Shown here: positions 1-9,432 of the stretch, piece after piece
Layout: every line of letters starts with the position of its first letter
Position numbering within the stretch: the stretch's first letter is position 1
Origin: Parcubacteria group bacterium
GTDB lineage: Bacteria; Patescibacteriota; Minisyncoccia; Phycocordibacterales; Zambryskibacteraceae
Assembly: GCA_028286805.1 (NCBI GenBank)
Contig: JAQBQW010000028.1
Span: 1-33,791 of the forward strand
DNA: 33,791 nt
Reading direction: 5' to 3'
The notes under the pieces: generated by a model
What the model saw: only the letters and a program-made list of their open reading frames with translations
What the model was told of the DNA's origin: nothing
Databases searched by the model: none
Made by a program: the position numbers and the translations under genes

Positions 1-1586
1 GCCGCGTCTCGAGCTACCGCAAAGAGTTTGTGTGGTCCGTCTGGTACGCCAGTTAAAGCCCAGGTCGTGGTGGTTGAAGTAATATTGGTACCAACTTTTT
101 CAGTATTCAAAGCTCTTCCGTTAGACCAAAACTGAACACCGATTACACCTCCTCCAACATCCGAAGATGTTGCAGTAATATTTAATGAACTTCCTGTAAT
201 CGTCGCGCCATTGAGCGGTGAAGAAATTGATATCACCGGAGCTGTAATATCTTGAAGCACCATTGTGAACGTAATGGTGTAGTCACTTGTGTTCGCATTA
301 GACGTTCCATCTATACATCGAACGTAATAAGTGTGTGAACCAGCAGAAAGTCCGGTTAGATTTTGCGAATGAGATGTTCCTCCTGTCGTAGAAAATGTGT
401 TTGCAATTGAAGCGTACGAAGTGCTTGCAACGGTTCCATATTTACACGTCGCATTTTCGTCCGTGGTAACAGACAGTGTGGCATCCAATGGATTTGTGGT
501 AACCGTTCCTGTTGGAGAACCGTTTGAAAGGACAGGGGGCAGGATGTCCGTGGAAGTTGTGGTGCCATACACTGTGGAAGATTTTGCGGACTGATTCCCC
601 TGTTCGTCTGTGGCTGAAATCGCGTATCCATACACAGTGTTTCCTGTGAGCGTGGTATCTGAATATGAAAGAGTTCCCGCTGTCGAAGATCCCACTCCGG
701 TAGATGGCGTACAACTTACACCAGTACATCTAAAAATATTGTAGTAGCTTACCCACTCGTTATCAGTGGAAGACGCCCATGAAAGAGATGCTCGCGTTGG
801 AGTCGCCGGAACAACGGCAAAGGATGACGGAACAGATGGAGCAGTGACATCAACAACCGCAGAATAAAATGATGCGAAACTCGCACCCCATCCGGTTGCA
901 GTACTGAATGTCCATGTCGGCGAATATGATCCCGAAGTTGAAGATGCAACTTGATATGCAGCATTCAATGTTACTCCTCCGGTATTTGGCGGGGTCACCA
1001 AGGTATACCCGGATGGAAGAGCGTTTATCGTTCCCGCTTTTCTTACTGCACTAATCAAGAGAACTTGTTTTCCGGAGACCGGAGTAATGGTTCCCGGTGC
1101 AGGCGTTGTCGAGAAGCCGGAATTTTCAGCAACTGGTCCCATGATGGTTCCAGATATTTTTATACCACTCCATTCTTGAATTGCACCTCCTGGAACGGCT
1201 GCGCTGGAACCGGTGTGGTTTATAGTGGCAACAGTACCCGCTCCCGAACCAACAATTCCATACCAAATGTCGACGGCCGCTGTAGTACTTGAAACAACCG
1301 CTCTATTCCACACCACTCCTGTTTGAGAAATAGTTGAAACTCCAAATGCTGTGGTGTTAATTGCTTCTTCGAATGTAAGAACGTTTCCACTTACCGGTGT
1401 ACCAGAAAGAGTAATGGTGTACACGGGATCGTTTACAACCGCAAAACCGGTCGCCTGCTGAATGGGGGCTGTAGAAATTGCAGCGTCAGCATGTTGTATA
1501 AAAAAAAGAGAGGATGAAAAAAGGAAACAGATAACAATAAAAAAATTCCTGAATGAATTCTTAACGTCTAAGGAGCATATACTCAT
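1..1586 (-). CDS. Secreted/surface protein with Ig-like/FN3 repeats, 3' end truncated by the window edge
   Basis: Open minus frame from ATG at 1586 to the edge (MSICSLDVKNSFRNFFIVICFLFSSSLFFIQHADA...), hydrophobic N-terminus. Contains an FN3-like segment (VPSSFAVVPATPTRASLSWASSTDNEWVSYYNIFRC) and a repeat DENATCKYGT...YYVRC shared with the 1839-aa protein. Missing from the ORF track because it has no stop in the window. Confidence 0.85.
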   Translation of the reverse strand, partial: MSICSLDVKNSFRNFFIVICFLFSSSLFFIQHADAAISTAPIQQATGFAVVNDPVYTITLSGTPVSGNVLTFEEAINTTAFGVSTISQTGVVWNRAVVSSTTAAVDIWYGIVGSGAGTVATINHTGSSAAVPGGAIQEWSGIKISGTIMGPVAENSGFSTTPAPGTITPVSGKQVLLISAVRKAGTINALPSGYTLVTPPNTGGVTLNAAYQVASSTSGSYSPTWTFSTATGWGASFASFYSAVVDVTAPSVPSSFAVVPATPTRASLSWASSTDNEWVSYYNIFRCTGVSCTPSTGVGSSTAGTLSYSDTTLTGNTVYGYAISATDEQGNQSAKSSTVYGTTTSTDILPPVLSNGSPTGTVTTNPLDATLSVTTDENATCKYGTVASTSYASIANTFSTTGGTSHSQNLTGLSAGSHTYYVRCIDGTSNANTSDYTITFTMVLQDITAPVISISSPLNGATITGSSLNITATSSDVGGGVIGVQFWSNGRALNTEKVGTNITSTTTTWALTGVPDGPHKLFAVARDA

Positions 1587-1603
1587 AAAATTCTATGAGT
1601 ATA
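1578..1603. repeat. Perfect inverted repeat covering the start codon of the left-edge surface protein
   Basis: TATACTCATA-AAATTC-TATGAGTATA; the flanking a1577/t1604 extends it to 11 bp. Confidence 0.85.
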
Positions 1604-1615
1604 TTGTACCAAAAT

Positions 1616-3280
1616 TTATTGGCTAACTATATGTGAATTGAGGTATTCGCGAGTTCCTTTTCCGTCGATTGTAGGGACTTTTTTTCCTGGATTGAACATA
1701 TACGCAGGATCAAATATTTCTTTGGTTCTTTTAAATAAGTCGATTGCATCATTTGAATACATGAAATTCAAGTATGGAGTGCGTACAATACCGTCATTAT
1801 GCTCTGCAGTTATCGACCCTTTGTACTCAGCAACAAGTTTATATACCTCATTTTCAATAGTATTTATCAAGGTTTTAGTATCTTTATCCTGCATTTTCAT
1901 CAATGGGATAATATGGAAGTTTCCGTTGCCGGCATGACCTGCAATAGTGTAAACCAAGTTGTGGCGATCCAATATCTCTCTCATACGCGGCAGAAACTCC
2001 GGCATGTACTTTGGATCGACAATGACGTCATCTATGAAAGGAGCTGTTCGGCTCCCCTGCACGTGCTTTCTGAGCAAATTGAAGCTTTCCCTTCTAATGG
2101 TCCAATACTTGTCTGATTCCTCCTGGCTACGCGTTTCCCTCTCGATAAAGTTAAAGTGCGAAATTCTCTTTTTTAAATTTTGAATCTTATTTTCAATCTC
2201 CGCCATATCGTTGCCCGCATATTCCACCAACACAACAAGTTTAGGTAATCCCTTTTCGCGCATCATCATGAATGCTTCCGGAATAAAGGAGAAAATTAAT
2301 TTCATAAAATGTTTTGGTCTGAGCGACTTCAACATTTCCGGAAAAAATTTAAACGCAAGTTTCAATGTCGAATCATCGTATGTTTCTACGGAATCTGGAT
2401 TGGTGGGAAGAATTTCATTTACCAATTCTGCAAGTTTTGTCAGATCGGGCAAAAAGATAACGAAAAGTTTAGACATCTTTTCAACGGGAACGAGTCTCAG
2501 TTTCATTTCAGTTACCAAACCGAGAGTACCCTGTGAACCGACCAGAAGGCGGTTGAGGTCAAAGACCTCTTCCCCGGTTTGGGCAGGCTGCCAGAGGTTC
2601 CAGAGATAATATCCGGCTGAGTTCTTGGAGACCTTTGGACGGGCTTCTTCCACTACCCTTTTATTGGCCGATACGAGGTTGGCGATATCCTTGTATATCT
2701 TTCCTTCAAAATCTTTCTGTGCCATCTTCACCTCAAGCTCATTTCGAGAAAGGGGCTTCACGACATATTCTTTTCCGTCTGCAAAAATTACTTTTGATTC
2801 GAGAATGAAATTTTCCATCTTGCCGTATCTGAGCGTCTTCTCCCCTGCGCTGTTGTTGCCGAACATTCCACCTAATGCATTCAAGCTTTTGGATGCTGTA
2901 TAGCAGGGCAAGAGAAGATTCTTTTCCAAAGTCTTGGGTTCAAAGTCTCTATAAAATACGCCGGGAGACACCACTGTTCCGGATTCTTTAATTTCACCAA
3001 TCGTATTCATATGCTTCATGACGTCGACGATAATCGAGTCATTCAGAGAGCCGCCGGACATGCAGGAACCGGCTGCGCGGATAGTGATGGAGAGGGTCGG
3101 ATCGTTCTTCTTGTTTTCTTCCACCCACTTCACCAAATTCCGAATATCCTCCGAATCCTTCGGATATACCACCAGTTTTGGACGGACTTCAAAAAGGGAT
3201 GCATCTATTGAATACTTTTTCAATGTTGCCTCATCGTCTGCAACTTCACCCTTAAAAAATGTTTGGATGGCTTCCTTCAC
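1616..3280 (-). CDS. FAD-linked oxidase (GlcD/D-lactate dehydrogenase-like), GTG start
   Basis: 554 aa; FAD-binding type 4 features (VVYPKDSEDIRNLVKWVEE, RAAGSCMSGGSLNDSIIVD, GGMFGNNSAGEKTLRYG) and C-terminal GHAGNGNFHIIPLM...EHNDGIVRTPYL. Confidence 0.85.
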   Translation of the reverse strand: MKEAIQTFFKGEVADDEATLKKYSIDASLFEVRPKLVVYPKDSEDIRNLVKWVEENKKNDPTLSITIRAAGSCMSGGSLNDSIIVDVMKHMNTIGEIKESGTVVSPGVFYRDFEPKTLEKNLLLPCYTASKSLNALGGMFGNNSAGEKTLRYGKMENFILESKVIFADGKEYVVKPLSRNELEVKMAQKDFEGKIYKDIANLVSANKRVVEEARPKVSKNSAGYYLWNLWQPAQTGEEVFDLNRLLVGSQGTLGLVTEMKLRLVPVEKMSKLFVIFLPDLTKLAELVNEILPTNPDSVETYDDSTLKLAFKFFPEMLKSLRPKHFMKLIFSFIPEAFMMMREKGLPKLVVLVEYAGNDMAEIENKIQNLKKRISHFNFIERETRSQEESDKYWTIRRESFNLLRKHVQGSRTAPFIDDVIVDPKYMPEFLPRMREILDRHNLVYTIAGHAGNGNFHIIPLMKMQDKDTKTLINTIENEVYKLVAEYKGSITAEHNDGIVRTPYLNFMYSNDAIDLFKRTKEIFDPAYMFNPGKKVPTIDGKGTREYLNSHIVSQ

Positions 3281-3282
3281 GG

Positions 3283-4143
3283 TTAGTTCATCTTATTAAA
3301 GACTTTTAATTTCTGAATGACCAGCTTCTTCATTTCCGCCACCCCTTCGGCCATAAACTTATAGGGAGCGAGTTCGTCCGAACTCATGCCTCTTTCGATT
3401 CCCTTTTTATACGCCTGGCGGAGTTCTGTGTTGATATGGACAATTCGAACTCCCGCATCTATCGCCGCCGAGACTTCTTCGTCCGTATTGCCGGAGGCTC
3501 CATGGAGCACCAAAGGAACGCTGACCGCCTTAGCAATTTCCTTGATTCTCTCGATATTGAGCTTTGGCTCTCCTGATTTGATGAGACCGTGGATGTTGCC
3601 CACTGAAGGAGCAAAGAGGTCTACGCATGTTTCTTTCACAAAGGTGACCGCATCTTCAGCAGTGGTCTGAGTTTCTTCGGATACTCCTTCGGGTATTTCA
3701 TCTCTGAGCATTGAACCTGTTCCGATAAATCCAAGTTCTCCTTCAACCAGCATGCCGGGAGATTTTTCTCTCGCGTACTGAACGACTTCTTTTGTCATCA
3801 TCACATTTTCAAAGAAAGGTTTTTCAGCGCCGTCGATAATAACAGAATCAAAGGTATTGTCGACCGCTTCTTTCGAAGCTTCAACAGAATAGGTGTGGTC
3901 CGCATTCAAAAAGACGGGAAGGCCTTTATCTTTCTCCGCCTGAACCAATACGCGTATTTCAGCAACTCCCAAAAAGCTTCTTTCTTTTTCCGAGACCCCG
4001 ATAATGACCGGAACACCGAGTTCCGTTGCTGCTTCCACCACTGCTTTTAATCCCTCTGAATCTGAAATATTAAAATGGCCGATAGCGACGTTCTTTTCTC
4101 CCGCCCAGTCTATGTATTCTTTAAGTGTTTTCATACCTTTCAT
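3283..4143 (-). CDS. fba: Class II fructose-bisphosphate aldolase
   Basis: FNISDSEGLKAVVEAATELGVPVIIGVSE, NADHTYS, VEGELGFIG, LVLHGASGN. Start is MKGMKTLKEY (4143) or MKTLKEY (4134); the ORF-track start at 4242 is too far upstream. Confidence 0.85.
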   Translation of the reverse strand: MKGMKTLKEYIDWAGEKNVAIGHFNISDSEGLKAVVEAATELGVPVIIGVSEKERSFLGVAEIRVLVQAEKDKGLPVFLNADHTYSVEASKEAVDNTFDSVIIDGAEKPFFENVMMTKEVVQYAREKSPGMLVEGELGFIGTGSMLRDEIPEGVSEETQTTAEDAVTFVKETCVDLFAPSVGNIHGLIKSGEPKLNIERIKEIAKAVSVPLVLHGASGNTDEEVSAAIDAGVRIVHINTELRQAYKKGIERGMSSDELAPYKFMAEGVAEMKKLVIQKLKVFNKMN

Positions 4144-4180
4144 TCTAACACGCGGGAAAGAGTCGTGATAGAATATCCAT

Positions 4181-5173
4181 ATGAATGAATTTGTGGCAAT
4201 TGGAGATACCGTCGTCGATGCTTTTATCAGACTCGGAGACAAAAGCCGCGCCCAAGTAACTGGGACCCCGGACAGCGCGGACTACCGGCTCTCCATTCCT
4301 TTTGCAGACAAGATACCCTACGAAGATGTGACCATCATTAATGGCGTCGGCAATGCCGCAAACGCAGCCGTATCCGCCTCCAGGCTCGGTCTCAAGACAG
4401 CCCTCATTACAAACCTCGGCAATGATCAATACGGTAAAGACTGCATTGAACATTTCAAAAAGAATGGGCTCGACACGCGTTTCGTCCAGATTCACGTTAA
4501 TAAAAAGACCTGCTATCATTTTGCTCTCTGGTATGGCGCCGAACGCACCATCCTCATCAAACACGAAGAATATCCATATACTCTTCCAGATGTCGGCTCT
4601 CCGAAATGGATATATTTCAGTTCTGTTAATCAGAAAGCCTTTCCGTATCACGAACATGTGGCTGAATTTATGGATAAACATCCTGAAATCAAGCTTACTT
4701 TCCAGCCGGGCAAAGGAGAGATTGCGATCGGCAAAGAAAAGCTTGCTCATTTGTATAGACGCGCGGACATAGTCTTCTGCAATGTTGAAGAAGCTGGGAA
4801 AATCCTCGGTATCGAGACGCTGGGTGTTCAGGAACTTTTGAAGCGCATGCATGCTCTCGGACCAAAAATGATGGTCATCACAGACGGACCCAAGGGAGCA
4901 TACGCATTCGACGGAACAGATATGTGGTTTGTACCACCCTATCCCGATTCCAAACCTCCCTTTGAACGTACTGGCGCGGGAGACGCATTTGCTTCAACAA
5001 CAGTGGCAGCTCTCGCTCTTGGCCACGATCTCCCTACCGCCCTTTCAATGGGAGCGACCAACTCAATGTCTGTTGTTCAATATGTTGGAGCCCAAGAAGG
5101 CCTCCTTTCTATGGACCAAATCAAAAAGCACCTCGCAGAGGCGCCTTCTGATTTCAAACCTCGTAAACTTTAG
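4181..5173 (+). CDS. PfkB/ribokinase-family carbohydrate kinase
   Basis: 330 aa; NGVGNAANAAVSASRLGLKTALITNLGNDQYG near the N-terminus and ERTGAGDAFAST (anion hole/catalytic Asp). Confidence 0.88.
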   Translation: MNEFVAIGDTVVDAFIRLGDKSRAQVTGTPDSADYRLSIPFADKIPYEDVTIINGVGNAANAAVSASRLGLKTALITNLGNDQYGKDCIEHFKKNGLDTRFVQIHVNKKTCYHFALWYGAERTILIKHEEYPYTLPDVGSPKWIYFSSVNQKAFPYHEHVAEFMDKHPEIKLTFQPGKGEIAIGKEKLAHLYRRADIVFCNVEEAGKILGIETLGVQELLKRMHALGPKMMVITDGPKGAYAFDGTDMWFVPPYPDSKPPFERTGAGDAFASTTVAALALGHDLPTALSMGATNSMSVVQYVGAQEGLLSMDQIKKHLAEAPSDFKPRKL

Positions 5174-7506
5174 AAATTACCGAGCTGTTTTCTGATTGAA
5201 TCAATCAATGCTTGAATTGCAGTGAGCGTATTGGCTGAATTCGGAGCGACGGTGATCGTCACGCTTCCTGTCGAAGATCCTGCTGAGTTTGAACATGTCA
5301 CAGAATACGATGTGGTGGTCTGTGGCCATACAGCTGTAGTACCACTCGTATTCTGAAATGTTGGAAGAGCGCTCGAACATGTTCCTGCCACTGCACCAGT
5401 TGCAGACCAGGTGATGATTGACTGACCCCCAGGTGCAACAGTGAGCGGACTTGCGCTAATGGTCATCACAGGTTTTGTACCGGCTACTGTCGGAGCTACT
5501 GTAACCGTCACGCTGCCAGAGGAAGCGCCTCCTAATCCGTTACAATTTATAGTGTATGTTGTTGTCTGAGTTGGAGAAACCGGAACATTTCCGCTTGCTC
5601 CGTTGTAATTTGCATTGTAGAGACTTGGAATAGAACATGATGAAGCGTTTGTTGCATTCCACGATAGCCACGTAGTTCCACCTCCTGCTGGAAGAGACGC
5701 TGGGCTTGCAGTAAAGGTAACGGCGGGAGACGGATTAACAACAGCAGCCGCAGAAACATTTACGGTAGCGCTTGTTGGATTGCTAGATCCGGCAGTATTT
5801 GAACAGGTCATTGTATACGTGAATGCACCGGCAGCGGTAAATGCAGGAAGGCTTGTAACCGTACCTCCGGTTGTACCGTCAGAAGAAAGATTGGTTTTAC
5901 CCTGTCCTCCCCATCCAGGACCGTTACCGGTAGAAGAACAATATGTTGGTGAGTTTATGGCCTTCCATGTAAGGACGGGTCTATCGCCGACCTGTGCAGT
6001 CGTATTGTTAAGAGAAAGCGTAACAAGAGGAGAAACCGCTTGGGCTGTACACGAAGCCGATGCAGATGCGGAAGCGGAATTCGAGAAATTATACGTATCT
6101 ACTCCTCCAACCACAGGCATTACCTGGTAGGAATAACTTGCTCCGGGAGTAAGGTTTGTATCAGTCCATGAGGTATTTGTGGTTGAAGTGACTGGTCCTC
6201 CGTTTCTATATATTTTATATGTTGAGGCGCCGGAAACCGAGGTCCAAGACAGGTTCATGTTTCCTCCGCAGGCATAGTTAGTGCTGACGGTAAGGACTGG
6301 GTTTACAGGAGCTTGAGTGGCGGTAAGGATATTGACCGTCGAAGGCTGGCTTGTGCCGTACGCATTTTTACATGTAAGGGTAAACAATCCAGTGCCGTAT
6401 GTAGTCAGCGAACCCGAGGTGGTCGTGTCTCCATATTTATATGGCTGTTCTGAATTGAGGAGTAAACACGAGGTTGCATTTGTCGATGACCAGTTAAGAT
6501 TTGTTGGTTGACCGACATTTACAGTCGTTGGTGAAGCTGTAATTTTTGCTGTAGGAACTTGGTTTCCGGCTCCTGTACTATTTGAAGGATTATTTGAAAG
6601 AGACGTCCATGTTACAACCATCCCCTTTGTGTCGTCTTTGTAGGAAGAATTCCAGCACTGAACTCCAATGGAAGCGTAGCTTACGAGAGCACCGTATCCG
6701 TCTTTCTGTCCGGCAGTATTGAAGGTTCTGGTTCCGGAAGTAGGCAGGTTTCTATTATCCCAAGTCGTACCATCCGTGAAAGTCAGTTTGGTCTGGCCAT
6801 ATGTATTGCAGTATGAAGCATTTTTAGAATCCCAGCTGAATGTAACCGAACTTACATTTCCTAAATCCAACTGCGGCTGCATATAACCGGTGGATGAATT
6901 ACCGTTTACGCGGACATTCACAACCGGTGCCGATATAACTGATTGTGTATCAACAGGATTAATTGGAGTGATGGGAACTACCAGAACAGGCGGTTTAAGT
7001 TGGGTTGTACCATTACATCCATACAACTGATTCAATTTCATTCGAGTGCTGACTCCCACGAATCCGTTGCCAGACGTAAGTCCGTTTGGAGCCAAGATAT
7101 CACTCGCATATTTCTGTTGGAAGCTTCGAACTGCAGCTTCGGTAGAAACGCCGAATACTGCGCCTGCAGCTTTTTCATCAGTAGTTATTGTAAATCCTTC
7201 TCGCTCGAGTGCTTTCTGCAGATTCTCAATCATGCTTGATTGTGCGGAAGTTTGTCCGTCACCTATTTTCAAATTCTGGGTAAAGGTGTAGCAGAAACCA
7301 GTATTATTTGTAACCGTAGGAAATGTACCCGTTGGAACGTATGTGGGAGGTGTAGTTTGAGTTCCATTCTGAAGAGCTGAAATCTGCTGTAATAAAATAT
7401 TTACCTGTGCTTGGAGCTCATCGATAGTGGTAAGAGCTTTTGCTGAAGGAATGGAAACGAATAACAGGCCAAGGGAAAGCAACAAACCGGCAAATAATTT
7501 TTTCAT
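5170..7506 (-). CDS. Secreted surface protein: N-terminal peptidoglycan-binding domain plus Ig-like repeats with paired Cys and one FN3-like domain
   Basis: 778 aa, signal peptide MKKLFAGLLLSLGLLFVSIPSAKA; PG_binding_1-like SMIENLQKALEREGFTITTDEKAAGAVFGVSTEAAVRSFQQKYASD; repeated WSATNA(S/T)SC...TYT(I/V)xC units. Confidence 0.85.
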   Translation of the reverse strand: MKKLFAGLLLSLGLLFVSIPSAKALTTIDELQAQVNILLQQISALQNGTQTTPPTYVPTGTFPTVTNNTGFCYTFTQNLKIGDGQTSAQSSMIENLQKALEREGFTITTDEKAAGAVFGVSTEAAVRSFQQKYASDILAPNGLTSGNGFVGVSTRMKLNQLYGCNGTTQLKPPVLVVPITPINPVDTQSVISAPVVNVRVNGNSSTGYMQPQLDLGNVSSVTFSWDSKNASYCNTYGQTKLTFTDGTTWDNRNLPTSGTRTFNTAGQKDGYGALVSYASIGVQCWNSSYKDDTKGMVVTWTSLSNNPSNSTGAGNQVPTAKITASPTTVNVGQPTNLNWSSTNATSCLLLNSEQPYKYGDTTTSGSLTTYGTGLFTLTCKNAYGTSQPSTVNILTATQAPVNPVLTVSTNYACGGNMNLSWTSVSGASTYKIYRNGGPVTSTTNTSWTDTNLTPGASYSYQVMPVVGGVDTYNFSNSASASASASCTAQAVSPLVTLSLNNTTAQVGDRPVLTWKAINSPTYCSSTGNGPGWGGQGKTNLSSDGTTGGTVTSLPAFTAAGAFTYTMTCSNTAGSSNPTSATVNVSAAAVVNPSPAVTFTASPASLPAGGGTTWLSWNATNASSCSIPSLYNANYNGASGNVPVSPTQTTTYTINCNGLGGASSGSVTVTVAPTVAGTKPVMTISASPLTVAPGGQSIITWSATGAVAGTCSSALPTFQNTSGTTAVWPQTTTSYSVTCSNSAGSSTGSVTITVAPNSANTLTAIQALIDSIRKQLGNF

Positions 7507-7577
7507 GAAATAATGTTATGTATAACTACCCTTAATAGTAACAACCCCCCACGATTACACCACAAAAGCTATCCCCA

Positions 7578-8570
7578 CTATTTTGAGAGCTCTTTTACGG
7601 CCTTGACGATGTCTTTCTCCCCCAGTCCGTAAAATTCTATAATCTCTGCGGGAGTCCCAGACTGCCCAAATCGATCATTCACTCCAATAAAACGAATAGG
7701 AACGGGGAAGTTGGATGCGAGACATTCTGCTACGGCACTTCCCATTCCTCCGTGAATCTGATGCTCTTCAACTGTTACTATTTTTCCCGCTCTTTTAGCC
7801 AGAGTAATAACTGCTTCTGTATCTAAAGGTTTAATCGTTGAAAGATTCATTACTTCAACCAGAGTTCCCTCCTTCTCTAAAGTCTTTGCTGCAAGCAAAG
7901 CTTTATGAAGCAGCGCACCGGTTGCGATAATGCCTACTTGAGGAGTTTTGTTCACGCTCGGAGACCACATAATCTGCGCTTTTCCGATTTCAAACGGAGT
8001 GTCAGGGGTAGTCATAACGGGAGTTTTTTCTCTCGCGAGACGGAGGTAGACCGGAGTACTTGTTTTTGATATGGCAACGGTAGCCTTTTTTGCTTCTACC
8101 GCATCGCAGGGAGAAATAACCACCATGTTTGGCATGACGCGTGTAATTGCAATGTCTTCAATGGCCTGATGAGTTCCTCCGTCTGGTCCCACAGACACTC
8201 CAGCGTGGCTGCCGACAATTTTTACTGGGCGATCATTATAAGCAATGGTAGTTCGAATCTGTTCCCAGTTTCTTCCTGGAGAAAACATCGAGTATGAGGT
8301 GATGAAAGGAATCTTCCCCATGGCCGCCATACCGGATGCAACCGATGCCATGTTCTGTTCAGCCACACCCATTTCCACAAATCTGTTTGGAAACTTTTCC
8401 TTGAACTTATCCATCTGAGTGGATTCGGTTAAGTCTGCACACAAACCAACCACTTGGGGGTTTTCTTCGGCAGCCTGCACCAACCCTTCTCCGAAACCTT
8501 TTCGGATGGGAACTTGTTCGACATCTGCATCGAATAGTTTTTCGTTTAGTTTTAAAAGAGGGTTAATCAT
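7578..8570 (-). CDS. Transketolase, C-terminal subunit
   Basis: Start MINPLLKLNEKLFD at 8570. LTESTQMDKFKEKFPNRFVEMGVAEQNMASVASGMA and SHAGVSVGPDGGTHQAIEDIA are typical of the transketolase Pyr domain. Confidence 0.92.
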   Translation of the reverse strand: MINPLLKLNEKLFDADVEQVPIRKGFGEGLVQAAEENPQVVGLCADLTESTQMDKFKEKFPNRFVEMGVAEQNMASVASGMAAMGKIPFITSYSMFSPGRNWEQIRTTIAYNDRPVKIVGSHAGVSVGPDGGTHQAIEDIAITRVMPNMVVISPCDAVEAKKATVAISKTSTPVYLRLAREKTPVMTTPDTPFEIGKAQIMWSPSVNKTPQVGIIATGALLHKALLAAKTLEKEGTLVEVMNLSTIKPLDTEAVITLAKRAGKIVTVEEHQIHGGMGSAVAECLASNFPVPIRFIGVNDRFGQSGTPAEIIEFYGLGEKDIVKAVKELSK

Positions 8571-9429
8571 TATGGTGTCCCTGTATCTTACCTCCCAAAG
8601 AACGCAATTCCTTAATCGCCATTTCCGCTTCAACCGGAGTTGGGGGTTTGCCGTGCCAGCGATAATCCTGTTCGAATTCTTTCACTCCTTTGCCCGGAAT
8701 TGTATGGGCAATGATAACGGTTGGTTTCTCATAAATAGTTTTGGCCATTTCAAATGCATCTGCGATTTCTTCTATATTGTGTCCGTCTATTTCGATGACG
8801 TGCCAATTAAACGCCCTCCATTTATCCGAAAGCGGTTCAAGGGGCATGATGGTTTCGGTATAGCCGTCGATCTGAATATTGTTTCGGTCCACCACAGCCA
8901 CCAAGTTATGCAGTTTATTTTTCCCTCCGAGCATCACCGCTTCCCAGGTTTGCCCTTCCTCCTGTTCCCCGTCAGACATCATGCAGTAGATGCGTCTTTT
9001 GTGATCCTGCGCATCCATTGAATCTGCAATGGCCATACCCACCGCCTGGGAAAGTCCGGAACCGAGGGGACCGGAAGACGTTTCAAGCATTGGTAGAAAT
9101 TCCCTGTGCGGATGGCCTTGGAGTCGCGAGCCGAACTTTCTTAACGTTTTTAGTTCTTCCACGGGGAAATATCCCGAATGCGCCATGGTGGAATAAAGGA
9201 CGGGGCAGATATGTCCGTTGGACAAAACAAGCATGTCTCGTTCCGGCCACGTTGGTTCCGTAGGACGATGATTCAGCGTATGAAAATAAAGGGTGGAGAA
9301 TATATCAGACATGCCGAGAGGTCCGGCGGTGTGGCCGGATCCAGCAGCAACTAACATATCAATAATTGAAAGGCGAATATCATTCGCCTTTTCTTCGATC
9401 ATTGTTTTCTTTTCTTCAGTAAGGTGCAT
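8563..9429 (-). CDS. Transketolase, N-terminal (TPP-binding) subunit
   Basis: GHTAGPLGMSDIFSTLYF, LETSSGPLGSGLSQAVGMA, MMSDGEQEEGQTWEA...VVDRNNIQIDG. Overlaps the C-terminal subunit start by 8 bp (ATGATTAA). Confidence 0.92.
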   Translation of the reverse strand: MHLTEEKKTMIEEKANDIRLSIIDMLVAAGSGHTAGPLGMSDIFSTLYFHTLNHRPTEPTWPERDMLVLSNGHICPVLYSTMAHSGYFPVEELKTLRKFGSRLQGHPHREFLPMLETSSGPLGSGLSQAVGMAIADSMDAQDHKRRIYCMMSDGEQEEGQTWEAVMLGGKNKLHNLVAVVDRNNIQIDGYTETIMPLEPLSDKWRAFNWHVIEIDGHNIEEIADAFEMAKTIYEKPTVIIAHTIPGKGVKEFEQDYRWHGKPPTPVEAEMAIKELRSLGGKIQGHHND

Positions 9430-9432
9430 TAT

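Noticed and set aside
356-729. Minus ORFs 356..631 and 442..729, plus ORF 397..594
   Set aside because: Out-of-frame or antisense shadows of the truncated surface-protein gene.
951-1292. Plus-strand ORF of 113 aa
   Set aside because: Antisense to the surface-protein frame running from 1586 to the window edge; low-complexity translation, no start context or family.
4145-4852. Minus ORF of 235 aa antisense to pfkB
   Set aside because: pfkB has clear family motifs; the antisense ORF has none.
5780-7291. Plus ORFs inside 5170-7506
   Set aside because: Antisense shadows of the Ig-repeat gene, caused by its repetitive composition.
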